This document shows, in pieces, positions 28,351-37,178 of a stretch of 64,000 nt of DNA. Source of the stretch: Colwellia sp. 39_35_sub15_T18 (GTDB lineage: Bacteria > Pseudomonadota > Gammaproteobacteria > Enterobacterales > Alteromonadaceae); assembly GCA_002162675.1 (NCBI GenBank), contig MAAE01000007.1, positions 186,001-250,000 on the forward strand, written 5' to 3'. Within the stretch, counting starts at the first letter, position 1. Each line of letters starts with the position of its first letter. The translations under genes and the position numbers were made by a program. The notes below the pieces were generated by a model that was given only the letters and a program-made list of their open reading frames with translations, had not been told where the DNA came from and made no database searches.

Positions 28351-29613
28351 ATGAAATTTATCTATAAAAAATTATATTCACTTTTCAGGTGTTGGATATA
28401 CACGATAGTCAGCGTAAGTACCCCAGCTATTGCACAAGAAAATAACTGGGACTTATCATCTGACACTGGTGTAGAACTACGCATTTTTCCTAAATCACCA
28501 AAATATGAACCTCAGCTTAATACCTGGCAGCCCTCTTTGATGTTAACTGGGGCAGCAAAGTGGCAAAGTATCGATGGAGTACACCAAACGCTTATTGAGA
28601 CTTTTGTCCGTATTGATTGGCAGGACAATGAAAGAACTCATATTGATTTACGTGAAGCCTATTACCGCTATTCATCTGACAGCGAGTGGTCAGTATTAAT
28701 TGGGGCAACCAAGGTCTTTTGGGGAGTAGCAGAGTCACTCCATTTGGTTAATATTATTAATCAAACTGATATGCTAGAGGATATCGATGGTGAGGATAAG
28801 CTTGGCCAACCCATGATACAATTTAGTTTAGAAAAAGATTGGGGGACGTTAGATTTTTTTGTTTTACCCTTTTTTCGTGAACGCTATTACCCGGGGGAAA
28901 ATGGACGTTTACGCCTCCCTTTTACCATTGATAAGCATGCCTCGTTATTTGATGGTAGTAAGGACAAAAGCACGCTAGATTTTTCTTTGCGATATAGCCA
29001 TTATATGGGTGCTTGGGATATAAGTTTTTCTATTTTTAATGGCTTATCAAGAGAGCCAAGATTGGCCACAATGCCATCAGAAGGCCATTTATTTTCTTTA
29101 TATGACAAAATTACCCAGTATGGTTTTGATGTTCAATATACTACTGATGCTTGGTTATGGAAATTCGAAACTATATACAGAAATACTGATTTAGATAACT
29201 TTTCTGCTTTTGTCGGTGGTTTTGAGTATACCTTTTATCAAATATTAGGAGAGAGTTGGGATCTTGGTATTATTATTGAATATCAATATGATAACCGTAA
29301 AGAAGGTTCGTTCCAGTCTCAAAGCGCCGACACCATTGAAAACATCACACCAAATACGATAGCAAACAATGACCTTTTTTATGGTGTTCGGCTTGCATTG
29401 AATGATATACAAGATACCGCACTGTTATTTGGTATAACAACGGATGTTAATGATGGCTCTAGTTTAATCACTTTAGAGGCTAACCGTCGAATAAACAACC
29501 ATTGGACGATAGATATTGAAGGGCGTTTTTTTGAGTTCTTAGCACCTGAAAATTCCCTATATCTATTTAAAAATGATGATTTCTTAAATATTAATATTAC
29601 CCGACGTTTTTAG
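28351..29613 (+). CDS. Predicted outer-membrane beta-barrel partner of the RND exporter
   Basis: 420 residues from the ATG at 28351; a GTG at 28342 would add three residues. A signal peptide precedes AIAQENNW. The mature protein is rich in alternating aromatic strands (WSVLIGATKVFWGV, DISFSIFNGLSR, WDLGIIIEYQYDN) and ends with INITRRF, an aromatic C-terminus typical of barrel proteins handled by BAM. It is third in the exporter/LolA-like operon. No named family is recognised with certainty. Confidence 0.7.
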   Translation: MKFIYKKLYSLFRCWIYTIVSVSTPAIAQENNWDLSSDTGVELRIFPKSPKYEPQLNTWQPSLMLTGAAKWQSIDGVHQTLIETFVRIDWQDNERTHIDLREAYYRYSSDSEWSVLIGATKVFWGVAESLHLVNIINQTDMLEDIDGEDKLGQPMIQFSLEKDWGTLDFFVLPFFRERYYPGENGRLRLPFTIDKHASLFDGSKDKSTLDFSLRYSHYMGAWDISFSIFNGLSREPRLATMPSEGHLFSLYDKITQYGFDVQYTTDAWLWKFETIYRNTDLDNFSAFVGGFEYTFYQILGESWDLGIIIEYQYDNRKEGSFQSQSADTIENITPNTIANNDLFYGVRLALNDIQDTALLFGITTDVNDGSSLITLEANRRINNHWTIDIEGRFFEFLAPENSLYLFKNDDFLNINITRRF

Positions 29614-29677
29614 CTGTAGTTATTATTAGCAATTAGGTTTGATAATAAATGCAGCCGTGTTGAGCTTCCATTAACAG

Positions 29678-30670
29678 TTATATGAATTGGCAAAATATTT
29701 TTCTATATTCCATCGGTGTTTTACTGGTGACTTGTTTGAAGAGTCGTCGAAAAAAACTCGAATTTTCATAGCCAACAGATAGAGATATTTCATCAAAAGG
29801 TTTCGTCGTTCTTTCTAGTAGTCTTTTGGCCGCTTCAACTCGGATCAACTGGATATATTTGGTAGCAGTTTCTTGGGTAGCAACCTTGAATCGTCTATTG
29901 AATTGTCTAGAGCTAACTCCTGCTTTTTCAGCAAGAAAGTCCACTGAAATTGATTGGGCATAATTATCTTCAATCCAAGTTTGTGCTCTTTTAATTTCAA
30001 TATCACCATGGGAGCTATCAGGTATAAAAATTGAAAAAGGAAGTTGAGACAATCTGTTTAAATCGACTAATGAGCACCGAGAACTTTGCAGTGCTACCTC
30101 TCTCCCGCAATATTTATTAATTAAATAAAGAGTTAAGCTTAAATCGGCAGTTATTCCTCCTCCACAAAAAAGCCTACCTTCACCTTCTTCTGTCACCATC
30201 AGGTCTGTTCTTAGATTAACATCAGGAAAGGCTTTTCTAAATGCGTGAGCAACGCCCCAGTGTGTCGTGGCCATTTTTCCGTTTAGCAGGCCTGTTGCGG
30301 CTAAAGAAAAAGCTCCTGTGCAAATACTCGCAAGAGAAGTACCCTGATTAAAACGTTGTTTTATCCAGTCAACTCGTTGGTAAAATGCCTCATCACGAAT
30401 AGCATAGTGTGCCCCTTGAGAAGGAAGGATAATTAAATCGGTATCATTGATATCTTCAATTGAACAATGAGGTACCACAAGCATTTCGTTGTTAGCTTTT
30501 ACGGGGTTACCATCTAATGTGGCAATTCTGACATTGAAGTAAGGTGTTGGTGCTTGCTCTTGAAACCAATGCCACATAACCCCCGCTTGTAAAAACATAT
30601 CCATAGGACCAACAACACCAGAAAAAATGCAGTGTTCAGATGCAAGTATAGTGATATCTGTTTTAGTCAT
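29678..30670 (-). CDS. GlxA-type AraC family regulator
   Basis: 330 residues. The N-terminal half is a DJ-1/PfpI-like (class I glutamine amidotransferase fold) domain with the nucleophile-elbow motif ASICTGAFSLAA (Cys117). The C-terminal half is the two-helix-turn-helix AraC domain (VDFLAEKAGVSSRQFNRRFK and the second motif ISLSVGYENSSFFRRLFK). Members sense small amines or acids. It converges on the RND/LolA-like/barrel operon with a 64-bp gap, so it may control it, but I see no shared operator. Confidence 0.88.
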   Translation of the reverse strand: MTKTDITILASEHCIFSGVVGPMDMFLQAGVMWHWFQEQAPTPYFNVRIATLDGNPVKANNEMLVVPHCSIEDINDTDLIILPSQGAHYAIRDEAFYQRVDWIKQRFNQGTSLASICTGAFSLAATGLLNGKMATTHWGVAHAFRKAFPDVNLRTDLMVTEEGEGRLFCGGGITADLSLTLYLINKYCGREVALQSSRCSLVDLNRLSQLPFSIFIPDSSHGDIEIKRAQTWIEDNYAQSISVDFLAEKAGVSSRQFNRRFKVATQETATKYIQLIRVEAAKRLLERTTKPFDEISLSVGYENSSFFRRLFKQVTSKTPMEYRKIFCQFI

Positions 30671-30906
30671 TTTAGTGATCTTTTAAGTAAAAAACAGTTA
30701 CCACACTAGTCTAAATTTTTAAGGGTTTCAATCACAAAAAACCTATATATAGCAATTAACTAAAAGACTTTAAAAAGTTTGTAATAGTGTCTAGATAAGA
30801 CCTTAATTGTCACTTTTAGCTCTATAAAAATTGATAGGGTATTTGTAAGCTAACTTCCCGACATTAAAAATTTAATTAGTAAGTTAATCAAAATCAGAGG
30901 TCAATA

Positions 30907-31089
30907 ATGGTTAATCAAAAAAAAATTACATTTTGGCAAAAATTAACATGTTTAGTTGACGCATTGGTGTACTCATCAACTGAGCATCACTCGAAACTAC
31001 TTTTTGAAAAATCTAGAGAAATAAGAGAGTTAGAATTCAGGGTGAAAAAATTAGAAAATAAAATTGAGGTATTATCGACGATGATATGA
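30907..31089 (+). CDS. Small coiled-coil protein of unknown function
   Basis: 60 residues. AGAGG stands 6 bp before the ATG. The second half is a charged heptad-like stretch (SREIRELEFRVKKLENKIEVLSTMI), predicted to form a coiled coil; the first half is mildly hydrophobic. No family is recognised. It lies upstream of the nrdG control region, on the same strand, but NrdR boxes between them suggest separate transcription. Confidence 0.45.
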   Translation: MVNQKKITFWQKLTCLVDALVYSSTEHHSKLLFEKSREIRELEFRVKKLENKIEVLSTMI

Positions 31090-31193
31090 GTTATTATCAT
31101 CGCAAATTTTAACTGAGACTAGAACTGCGCTGCCATTAACTACAGCGATAGAAACATCAACACTCAATTAGTGGATAGCGTTCTAAAACTAAA

Positions 31194-31333
31194 ACACTAT
31201 ATATTGTGCTTTTGTAAAAACTTAGCACTGCATATAGTCATCCACTAACAAACAGTTGATCTTGAACAACTATTAAAACCCTGCAAATACTATATATTCT
31301 GCTTAACAAAAACAAAAACACTATATATAGACT
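31194..31333 (+). promoter_or_regulatory. NrdR boxes and FNR-like site before nrdG-nrdD
   Basis: Three 16-bp NrdR-type boxes: ACACTATATATTGTGC (31194-31209), ATACTATATATTCTGC (31287-31302) and ACACTATATATAGACT (31318-31333). The last two are centred 31 bp apart, the usual three-turn spacing. Between them lies TTGATCTTGAACAA (31256-31269), one mismatch from the FNR consensus TTGAT-N4-ATCAA. This predicts repression by NrdR and activation without oxygen. Confidence 0.78.
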
Positions 31334-31337
31334 TTCA

Positions 31338-31910
31338 ATGAAATTTAATTACTTGCCACCGACCATTGTATTTCAAGAAGTACCCGACGAAATAAGCCTA
31401 TGTTTCAGCATTACTGGTTGTAAAGTAGGCTGCAAAGGTTGTCATAGCACTGAACTGTGGAATGAAAACTACGGCAGCCCACTAACCAATAAAGCATTTA
31501 TACAATGGTTGAAAAAATATCAGCGCTTAATCAGTTGTGTGGTGTTTTTTGGTGGCGAATGGCAACCGCACGCATTAATTGAAAAACTGCTTATTGCCAA
31601 AAATTTTGGTTTAAAAACCTGTCTTTACTCAGGTGAAGAAGCGGGTGAAAAACACATCAACATCAATATTTCCCAGCATCTGAATTTTTAAAAAACTGGC
31701 GCTTGACAAGCTGAGCTTGGCGGCTTGGAAAGTGTTACCAGCAATCAAGTTTTTCGCAATTTAACGACTGGTGAAAAGCTTAATCATTTATTCATAAAAA
31801 ATCATATTAGTAATTTAAACCAAAATTCATCCCTAAATTCGCCTCTAAATTCATCCCTAAACTCATTCCTCAATTTAAGCAGAAAAGGAGCCAACAATGT
31901 TGCGGCTTAA
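31338..31910 (+). pseudogene. nrdG: Anaerobic ribonucleotide reductase activating protein, interrupted by two stops
   Basis: Radical-SAM activase of NrdD. The N-terminal part (31338-31691, 117 residues) is clearly this family: ITGCKVGCKGCHSTELW holds CxxxCxxC and FFGGEWQP follows. It stops at TAA 31689-31691. The same frame then continues in-family: KTGA, TGA (31704-31706), QAELGGLESVTSNQVF, GEKLNHLF. In relatives this reads FLKTG-[W]-xELGGL, so TTA (Leu) to TAA and TGG (Trp) to TGA are the simplest changes. The remaining frame ends in a repetitive tail. An active 117-residue product is possible but would lack the C-terminal part. A second nrdG elsewhere would be needed otherwise. Confidence 0.7.
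31823..31870 (+). repeat. 12-bp tandem repeat in the nrdG tail
   Basis: Four 12-bp units, consensus AAATTCATCCCT, run end to end and would encode repeated LNSS/LNSP/LNSF in the nrdG frame. It sits just before the nrdD ribosome site. Such repeats readily change copy number. Confidence 0.7.
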
Positions 31911-33693
31911 TGAACAACAAATCACCAATAAAAAAGACTTTATCCAAAATTATTTTTTAGCTAAAAATGCTGCCGATGGCTCAAAAATGGATGCCAATGC
32001 CAATGTCAGCCATAAAAATATTGCCACGCTAGAAGCTGAATTGCTTAAAGACTGTTTTATGCAAATTAACCGCGCCTTAGTGCAAGACAAAATTCGCGAC
32101 ATTTTTGACGATGAGCTGGCACAAGAGTATTTACGCCAAATTGAAGCTCATGAAATTTATGTGCATGATGAAACCAGCTTAAAGCCTTATTGCACTTCTA
32201 TTAGTATGTATCCTTTCTTGCTTGATGGTTTAACAAAACTAGGCGGTGAGTCTAAAGCGCCTAAGCATTTAGACTCTTTTTGCGGCTCTTTTGTTAATCT
32301 TATTTTTGCTATTTCAGCACAGTTTGCTGGTGCTGTAGCAACGGTTGAGTTTTTAACTTACTTTGATTATTTTGCCCGTCTTGAATACGGTAATGATTAT
32401 TTAACTACGCATAAAAAGGCCATTGAAAATCATCTGCAACATGTTGTTTATGCTATTAATCAACCAGCAGCGGCACGTGGTTATCAAAGTGTTTTTTGGA
32501 ATATTTCCTTATTTGATCAACATTACTTTGCGGTCATGTTTGGTGAGTTTGTCTTTCCTGATTTTTCTAAACCTAATTGGCAAACGGTTGATGATCTCCA
32601 GCACTTTTTCCTTGCTTGGTTAAACAAAGAGCGTGAGAAAGCCGTATTAACTTTTCCTGTGGTAACAGCTGCCATGTTGACTGAAAATGGCCAATGTAAG
32701 GATCAAGATTTTGCCCTAAAATTAGCCGAACAAAAGGCACAAGGAAACTCATTTTTCATTTACTTGTCTGATAGCGCCGACTCCCTTGCCTCTTGCTGTC
32801 GTTTACGTAATGAAATATCTGACAATACCTTCTCTTATACCTTAGGTGCGGGTGGTGTTGCTACTGGCTCAATCAATGTCATCACCTTAAATATGAATAG
32901 GCTCGTGCAAGATGGTCGTGATTTAAAGACAGAAATTGAAAAAATTCAACAGTACCAAGTCGCCTATCGACAATTAATGGCCGATTATAAAGCGCAAGGT
33001 GCCTTATCGGTTTACGATGCTGGCTTTATCTCCCTCGATAAACAGTTTCTAACCATTGGCATTAATGGCATGGCAGAAGCCGCTGAGTTCGCTAATATTG
33101 CTGTTGGTAATAACCAAGACTATAAAGACTTTGTTAGCAGCAAACTTAAGGTAATTTATCAGGCCAATCAAAGCGCGAAAAAAGAATATGGTTATATGTT
33201 TAATACCGAGTTTGTGCCTGCTGAAAACTTAGGTATTAAAAATGCGAAATGGGATCGTAAAGACGGCTATCAGGTCAACCGCGATTGTTATAACTCTTAC
33301 TTTTATTTAGTTGAAGGTGACGAAAGTAATCATTTAGATAAATTTGTGTTACATGGTCAAGAAATCACTCAGTATCTAGATGGTGGCTCAGCGCTGCACT
33401 TAAATCTTGATGAAGCTTTATCGGCACAAGCTTATATGAAGCTTTTCAATGTGGCCGCTGCGACAGGCTGTAATTATTTTTGCATCAATATAAAAATCAC
33501 TATCTGCAACCACTGCGAAACCATTGATAAGCGCACCCTAGTGCAATGTCCAAATTGTGGCAGTAAAGATATAGATCACGGCACTCGTGTTATTGGTTAT
33601 TTAAAACGAGTAACAGCATTTAGCCAGGGCCGACAAAAAGAGCATGCTTTGCGTCATTACCATAAACAAGAGCATAGACACAACGCGGCTTAG
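31897..33693 (+). CDS. nrdD: Anaerobic ribonucleoside-triphosphate reductase
   Basis: Class III glycyl-radical enzyme that makes dNTPs without oxygen. It is 598 residues, short of the ~700 of E. coli NrdD because the N-terminal ATP-cone is missing, so dATP feedback through that domain is not expected. Candidate active-site cysteines are Cys300/Cys301 in ASCCRLRNEI. A C-terminal zinc site (CNHC and CPNC) leads to the radical motif RVIGY, with Gly567. AAAGGAG gives a strong start. It lies after nrdG and overlaps that frame by 14 bp. Confidence 0.93.
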   Translation: MLRLNEQQITNKKDFIQNYFLAKNAADGSKMDANANVSHKNIATLEAELLKDCFMQINRALVQDKIRDIFDDELAQEYLRQIEAHEIYVHDETSLKPYCTSISMYPFLLDGLTKLGGESKAPKHLDSFCGSFVNLIFAISAQFAGAVATVEFLTYFDYFARLEYGNDYLTTHKKAIENHLQHVVYAINQPAAARGYQSVFWNISLFDQHYFAVMFGEFVFPDFSKPNWQTVDDLQHFFLAWLNKEREKAVLTFPVVTAAMLTENGQCKDQDFALKLAEQKAQGNSFFIYLSDSADSLASCCRLRNEISDNTFSYTLGAGGVATGSINVITLNMNRLVQDGRDLKTEIEKIQQYQVAYRQLMADYKAQGALSVYDAGFISLDKQFLTIGINGMAEAAEFANIAVGNNQDYKDFVSSKLKVIYQANQSAKKEYGYMFNTEFVPAENLGIKNAKWDRKDGYQVNRDCYNSYFYLVEGDESNHLDKFVLHGQEITQYLDGGSALHLNLDEALSAQAYMKLFNVAAATGCNYFCINIKITICNHCETIDKRTLVQCPNCGSKDIDHGTRVIGYLKRVTAFSQGRQKEHALRHYHKQEHRHNAA

Positions 33694-34065
33694 AAATATT
33701 TACCACCGAGGTGCTTCGCACTACACCGAGACTACACAAAGATACTGAACTACATACCGTCTAAAGACGGTAGGTTATTTTGAGGACTGAAAGTCCTCCT
33801 TTTTACCAATCTGCCTTTAATCACAAACCAGCTTAATTAACCGTCATTCCCGAGTGTTCTTATCGGGAATCTCGGTGAAACAAACACTAGACCTCCGACT
33901 AAAACACCACGGAGGTGACGGTATTTCATCTATGTATTCCAAAAGCAACAACTCGCTAAAGCTACTCATCTAAAGATGAGGGTTTTAACCTTTTGCTCAG
34001 ACTAACAAAGTCTCTGTGTCGGCTCGAAGAGCCCTCTGTGAAGCATCGTGGCTCGGTGGTAAACA
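33693..34065 (-). repeat. Dispersed palindromic repeat, copy C, split by an insertion
   Basis: The two halves of the minus-strand dispersed repeat are separated: TTTACCACCGAG through AGACTACACAAAGATA (33693-33744) and AACAAAGTCTCTGTGTCGG through GGCTCGGTGGTAA (34004-34065). Compared with intact copy A, about 259 bp are inserted at AAAGATA|AACAAAG. This fills the 379-bp gap between nrdD and the FG-GAP gene. Confidence 0.75.
33745..34003. mobile_element. Small non-autonomous element, IS200/IS605-like ends
   Basis: The inserted segment has a hairpin near each end with the same TCTAAAGA core: ACCGTCTAAAGACGGT (about 33756-33771) and CTCATCTAAAGATGAG (33965-33980), the latter followed by GGTTTTAACC. 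Subterminal hairpins and no clear target duplication are features of IS200/IS605-derived miniature elements. Inside it lies another palindromic unit, ACCGTCATTCCCG to GGAGGTGACGGT (33840-33922). No transposase is encoded. Family assignment is an inference. Confidence 0.5.
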
Positions 34066-34072
34066 GTGACAA

Positions 34073-35632
34073 TTATTTCACCATCAGTATGGTTACTTTG
34101 TTAGCCATACTTTCATCATCTAAACGGCCGTAACGCATAATAAAGTCTTCTTTACCATCATGGTTAAGATCAGCATGCTCAAATAACGCGCCATTTTTGG
34201 GTAGCAATAGTTTGTGTTTACTGGCTTTGCGATTAAACAACTTTGAACTCTTTCGCCCTAGAAAGATCTTTAATCTCTCCTTGCCTGCCGATAAAATCAA
34301 ATCTTGCAAATCATCACCATTCACGTCTGTTAACAGCACAATAGGCTGGCCACTTTGCCCTGACGTTAAACTAAAACTTAGCTCGACTTCTTTGCTGATC
34401 ACCGCATCCTCTTCATAAGCATTATTATCATTTAAAGCAAATAACAACACGTTTTGATCGATACCACCAGAAAGTAAAGCGCCGATAATATTGCTGATAC
34501 TCAATTCAAATGAAGACAGCAATACTTCAAATTTATTATCATTGTTAACATCAATAATTTTTAAACCTGTTAATGTGCCGTCTGCTTGTATGACCGTATT
34601 AGGTGTTTTAGGGTATTCAAGTTGACCATTTTCATTGCTGTAACCTAAATAAAATTCATAGTTATTTGCTCGATCTAATACGCCAGAGCTTTGAGTGAAA
34701 CGCACAATAACATCAACTAAACCGTCACCATTAACATCTTTTATTTGCTCAACCACACGGTGGGTCAAATCACTTTGATCTGGGCTTTGACCATCAGCTT
34801 CTCTTAATTGCCACCAATCTAAGCCATAAATAGCCTCTGCTAAGGCTAATGTTTTTTGCGATGAAGAAAATTTTCCGATCACGGTTTGACTAAAATAATT
34901 AATACTACCCTTAGAAATCCAAGCAATATCTTGTAAACCATCAACATTGAGATCTGCTAAAAATAACTTAGTCGGGCTAAAGCTTACGCTACCTCTAATC
35001 AACTCTGCTTGGGTATTAATCGCAATAGCTTGATAATAATATTCAGGGGCGTTTGTTGAACCCAGCCATAAATTTGTTTGTTCGAAGTCAGGCAAAATAA
35101 TATCATCTATGCCATCGTTATTAACATCTTGGATAAAATCTGTTTTGGTAATAAAACTAGCTTTATTTAGCAGAAATATAGAGTTAACATCTTGTTTGTG
35201 TTGAAAATACAAACCTACTGACAAGTTATCGCTGTTTTTAGGGGCACGGTATTGAAGCGAAACTACTTTATTTTTCGCTAAAAAATACAGCCCCTGCTTA
35301 TTTTCACTAACATCAAAAGCAAAGAACTCATCGGCTAAAAGCAGTTTATCCAATAAAATAAATTGCTGGGCTTTTTCATCAAAAACATATACCGCCAGCC
35401 AAATTTTCTTGAGTTCGTCTACCCCGATCATTACTAGTTCATCCACAGGAGTGCCTTCATTTGGCACTATATCTACGGCAATAACGGGTAAGCTGACGTT
35501 AAAAGGTGCTGAAATGGTATAGTGTTCAAACGCCAATTTAGTGCCAACAAGTTTACTGCTACTTGCAAATACTGTTGAGGTGGTAATAAATCCTAAACAA
35601 AATACCAAGCCTACAAAAAATCGAGTGTACAT
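34073..35632 (-). CDS. Secreted FG-GAP/VCBS repeat protein
   Basis: 519 residues from the ATG at 35632, which has AAGGA at good spacing (an ATG at 35638 abuts the AAGG). A signal peptide (to about residue 24, TVFASS) is followed by at least six calcium-binding propeller loops: DVNNDGIDD, DLNVDGLQD, DVNGDGLVD, DVNNDNKFE, DVNGDDLQD and DLNHDGKED. This is an integrin-like beta-propeller, exported to the periplasm or cell surface. The ligand is unknown. It ends 8 bp after the split repeat copy C. Confidence 0.8.
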   Translation of the reverse strand: MYTRFFVGLVFCLGFITTSTVFASSSKLVGTKLAFEHYTISAPFNVSLPVIAVDIVPNEGTPVDELVMIGVDELKKIWLAVYVFDEKAQQFILLDKLLLADEFFAFDVSENKQGLYFLAKNKVVSLQYRAPKNSDNLSVGLYFQHKQDVNSIFLLNKASFITKTDFIQDVNNDGIDDIILPDFEQTNLWLGSTNAPEYYYQAIAINTQAELIRGSVSFSPTKLFLADLNVDGLQDIAWISKGSINYFSQTVIGKFSSSQKTLALAEAIYGLDWWQLREADGQSPDQSDLTHRVVEQIKDVNGDGLVDVIVRFTQSSGVLDRANNYEFYLGYSNENGQLEYPKTPNTVIQADGTLTGLKIIDVNNDNKFEVLLSSFELSISNIIGALLSGGIDQNVLLFALNDNNAYEEDAVISKEVELSFSLTSGQSGQPIVLLTDVNGDDLQDLILSAGKERLKIFLGRKSSKLFNRKASKHKLLLPKNGALFEHADLNHDGKEDFIMRYGRLDDESMANKVTILMVK

Positions 35633-35724
35633 AGTCATCCTTTTTAAAAGTTTCTATTCATTTAATCCGCTTAGTATCACTTAACTAAGAATCTAAAGAA
35701 GGATTATTTTGTAAGTATTAAAGT

Positions 35725-36348
35725 CTAAAGAGGTATTACCTTGTACGCACAACGCCTCGCGCCTTCAATAATATGTTCTTCTCTAGTCACCAGAGCAACA
35801 TCTTTAAGTAAGCTTTGAAATAACTGTAATTCACTTCGACAAAAACTAAGGCATTTAGTTGCTGCCGCACATATTGGGCAATGGTTTTCGAACAACCAAA
35901 AAACACTACCTTCTTGTGTTACCGTTGCCATATAGCCTTCATCACTACGTAACTTAGCTAGGGTAATTAACTTCTCCTCCACACCATATCTATCCGCTAG
36001 CGCTAAACGGTACAAACGCTTTGATGACTTTTCTCTATTGGCAATGAGTTTATCTAAACCATCGTCACCAAATACCGCAATAACAGAGTCAATGAGTTGC
36101 ACGCTTAGTTCATCATGACGATCTGCAAAATGACTATTAGTTTTTGCCGTTAACGACCAGTAACGCGTTGGTCTGCCCCTAGGTGCTTTTTCGTCTTTAA
36201 AGGTAAGTTCACCTGATTCTTCTAACGCCAGCATGTGTTGGCGTATACCCATGGTAGTCAAACTTAACTCACTTGCTAATACTTTCGCCGTTAATGGCCC
36301 TTGAGTTTTTAATAATTCGATAATTTTATCATGCGTTTTCATCGCCAA
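35725..36348 (-). CDS. SufR-like helix-turn-helix regulator with Cys cluster
   Basis: 207 residues. The N-terminal winged helix (HDKIIELLKTQGPLTAKVLASELSLTTMGIRQHM) is ArsR/DeoR-like. Four cysteines near the C-terminus (CPICAAATKCLSFC and later RRCAYKV) resemble the iron-sulfur ligands of SufR-type regulators. It probably senses iron-sulfur or redox state. It is divergent from an FMN reductase and a VOC protein across two matching operators, so it likely controls both sides. Confidence 0.8.
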   Translation of the reverse strand: MAMKTHDKIIELLKTQGPLTAKVLASELSLTTMGIRQHMLALEESGELTFKDEKAPRGRPTRYWSLTAKTNSHFADRHDELSVQLIDSVIAVFGDDGLDKLIANREKSSKRLYRLALADRYGVEEKLITLAKLRSDEGYMATVTQEGSVFWLFENHCPICAAATKCLSFCRSELQLFQSLLKDVALVTREEHIIEGARRCAYKVIPL

Positions 36349-36394
36349 TCCTGTGAAAGCAGGTTAATCCACTAGGGTTATTATCGCTTAAAAC

Positions 36395-36487
36395 AATATT
36401 ATGTAAACTTTTTAATTTATTTTATTTCCTGTCTGCCATTGACAATATTAAATAAACCATTTACTTTACTTAATATTAAGTAAACTT
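36395..36487. promoter_or_regulatory. Operators between the SufR-like regulator and FMN reductase
   Basis: TTTACTTAATATTAAGTAAA at 36465-36484 is a perfect 20-bp palindrome, 31 bp before the reductase ATG. The 16-mer AATATTAAGTAAACTT (36472-36487) recurs with one change as AATATTATGTAAACTT at 36395-36410, about 47 bp before the regulator start. This fits repression of both divergent transcripts. Confidence 0.65.
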
Positions 36488-36515
36488 AAATATTTATATA
36501 ACAAACGAGGGATAC

Positions 36516-37136
36516 ATGAATTTAGTTATCATCAGTGCCAGCCAAAGAAAACAATCTCAAACGGTCAAAGTGGTTCAATATATGGCTGAAGCTGCTATAG
36601 GTTATGAAAATATAGTTCATTTAGAGCTATGCCAATTGCAATTACCCTTATGGGATGGTGAACAGGTGAGTAAATTAGCAGCGTCGAGTGATTGGCTAAT
36701 GATCAACAAACACTTGCAGGAAGCTGATGCATTCATTGTTATCACTCCTGAATGGAGTGGTATGGCGTCACCTCTATTAAAAAATTTGCTAATGATGTGT
36801 GAAGCAGAAGATACCGGTCATAAACCAGCACTATTAGTATCGGTAGTAAACGGTATTAGCGGCGCTTATCCCATAGCAGAATTACGTATGAACGCCTTTA
36901 AAAATAATAAATTAGTCGCCATTCCCGATCACCTTATTATTAGAAATGTTGAAGAAATTTTAAATGCTGACAAAAAGAGTACCTCAGCATTTACCGAGCG
37001 TGATGCACATATACGCCATCGCATAGGCTATAGCCTTCACACGCTACAAAAATACAGCAGCGCACTTAAAACTTTACGAGCAGAGTTAATCAATCAGCCC
37101 TATGAAAACGAAGCACAATATTCTTATGGCATGTAA
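36516..37136 (+). CDS. NAD(P)H-dependent FMN reductase family protein
   Basis: 206 residues, flavodoxin-like fold. The N-terminal phosphate loop IISASQRKQSQTVKVVQYM and FIVITPEWSGMASPLLKNLL are typical of NADPH-dependent FMN/quinone reductases. It probably reduces flavin, quinones or an electrophile with NAD(P)H. It forms a two-gene unit with the VOC protein 42 bp downstream and is controlled by the palindrome at 36465-36484. Confidence 0.82.
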   Translation: MNLVIISASQRKQSQTVKVVQYMAEAAIGYENIVHLELCQLQLPLWDGEQVSKLAASSDWLMINKHLQEADAFIVITPEWSGMASPLLKNLLMMCEAEDTGHKPALLVSVVNGISGAYPIAELRMNAFKNNKLVAIPDHLIIRNVEEILNADKKSTSAFTERDAHIRHRIGYSLHTLQKYSSALKTLRAELINQPYENEAQYSYGM

Positions 37137-37178
37137 CCCCAAACAAACCAAATCAGTTAGTAATAACAGGAGAGCAAG

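Noticed and set aside
31704-31706. TGA in nrdG as a selenocysteine codon
   Set aside because: No SECIS-like hairpin directly follows, a TAA stop lies 15 bp upstream, and relatives have Trp at this position.
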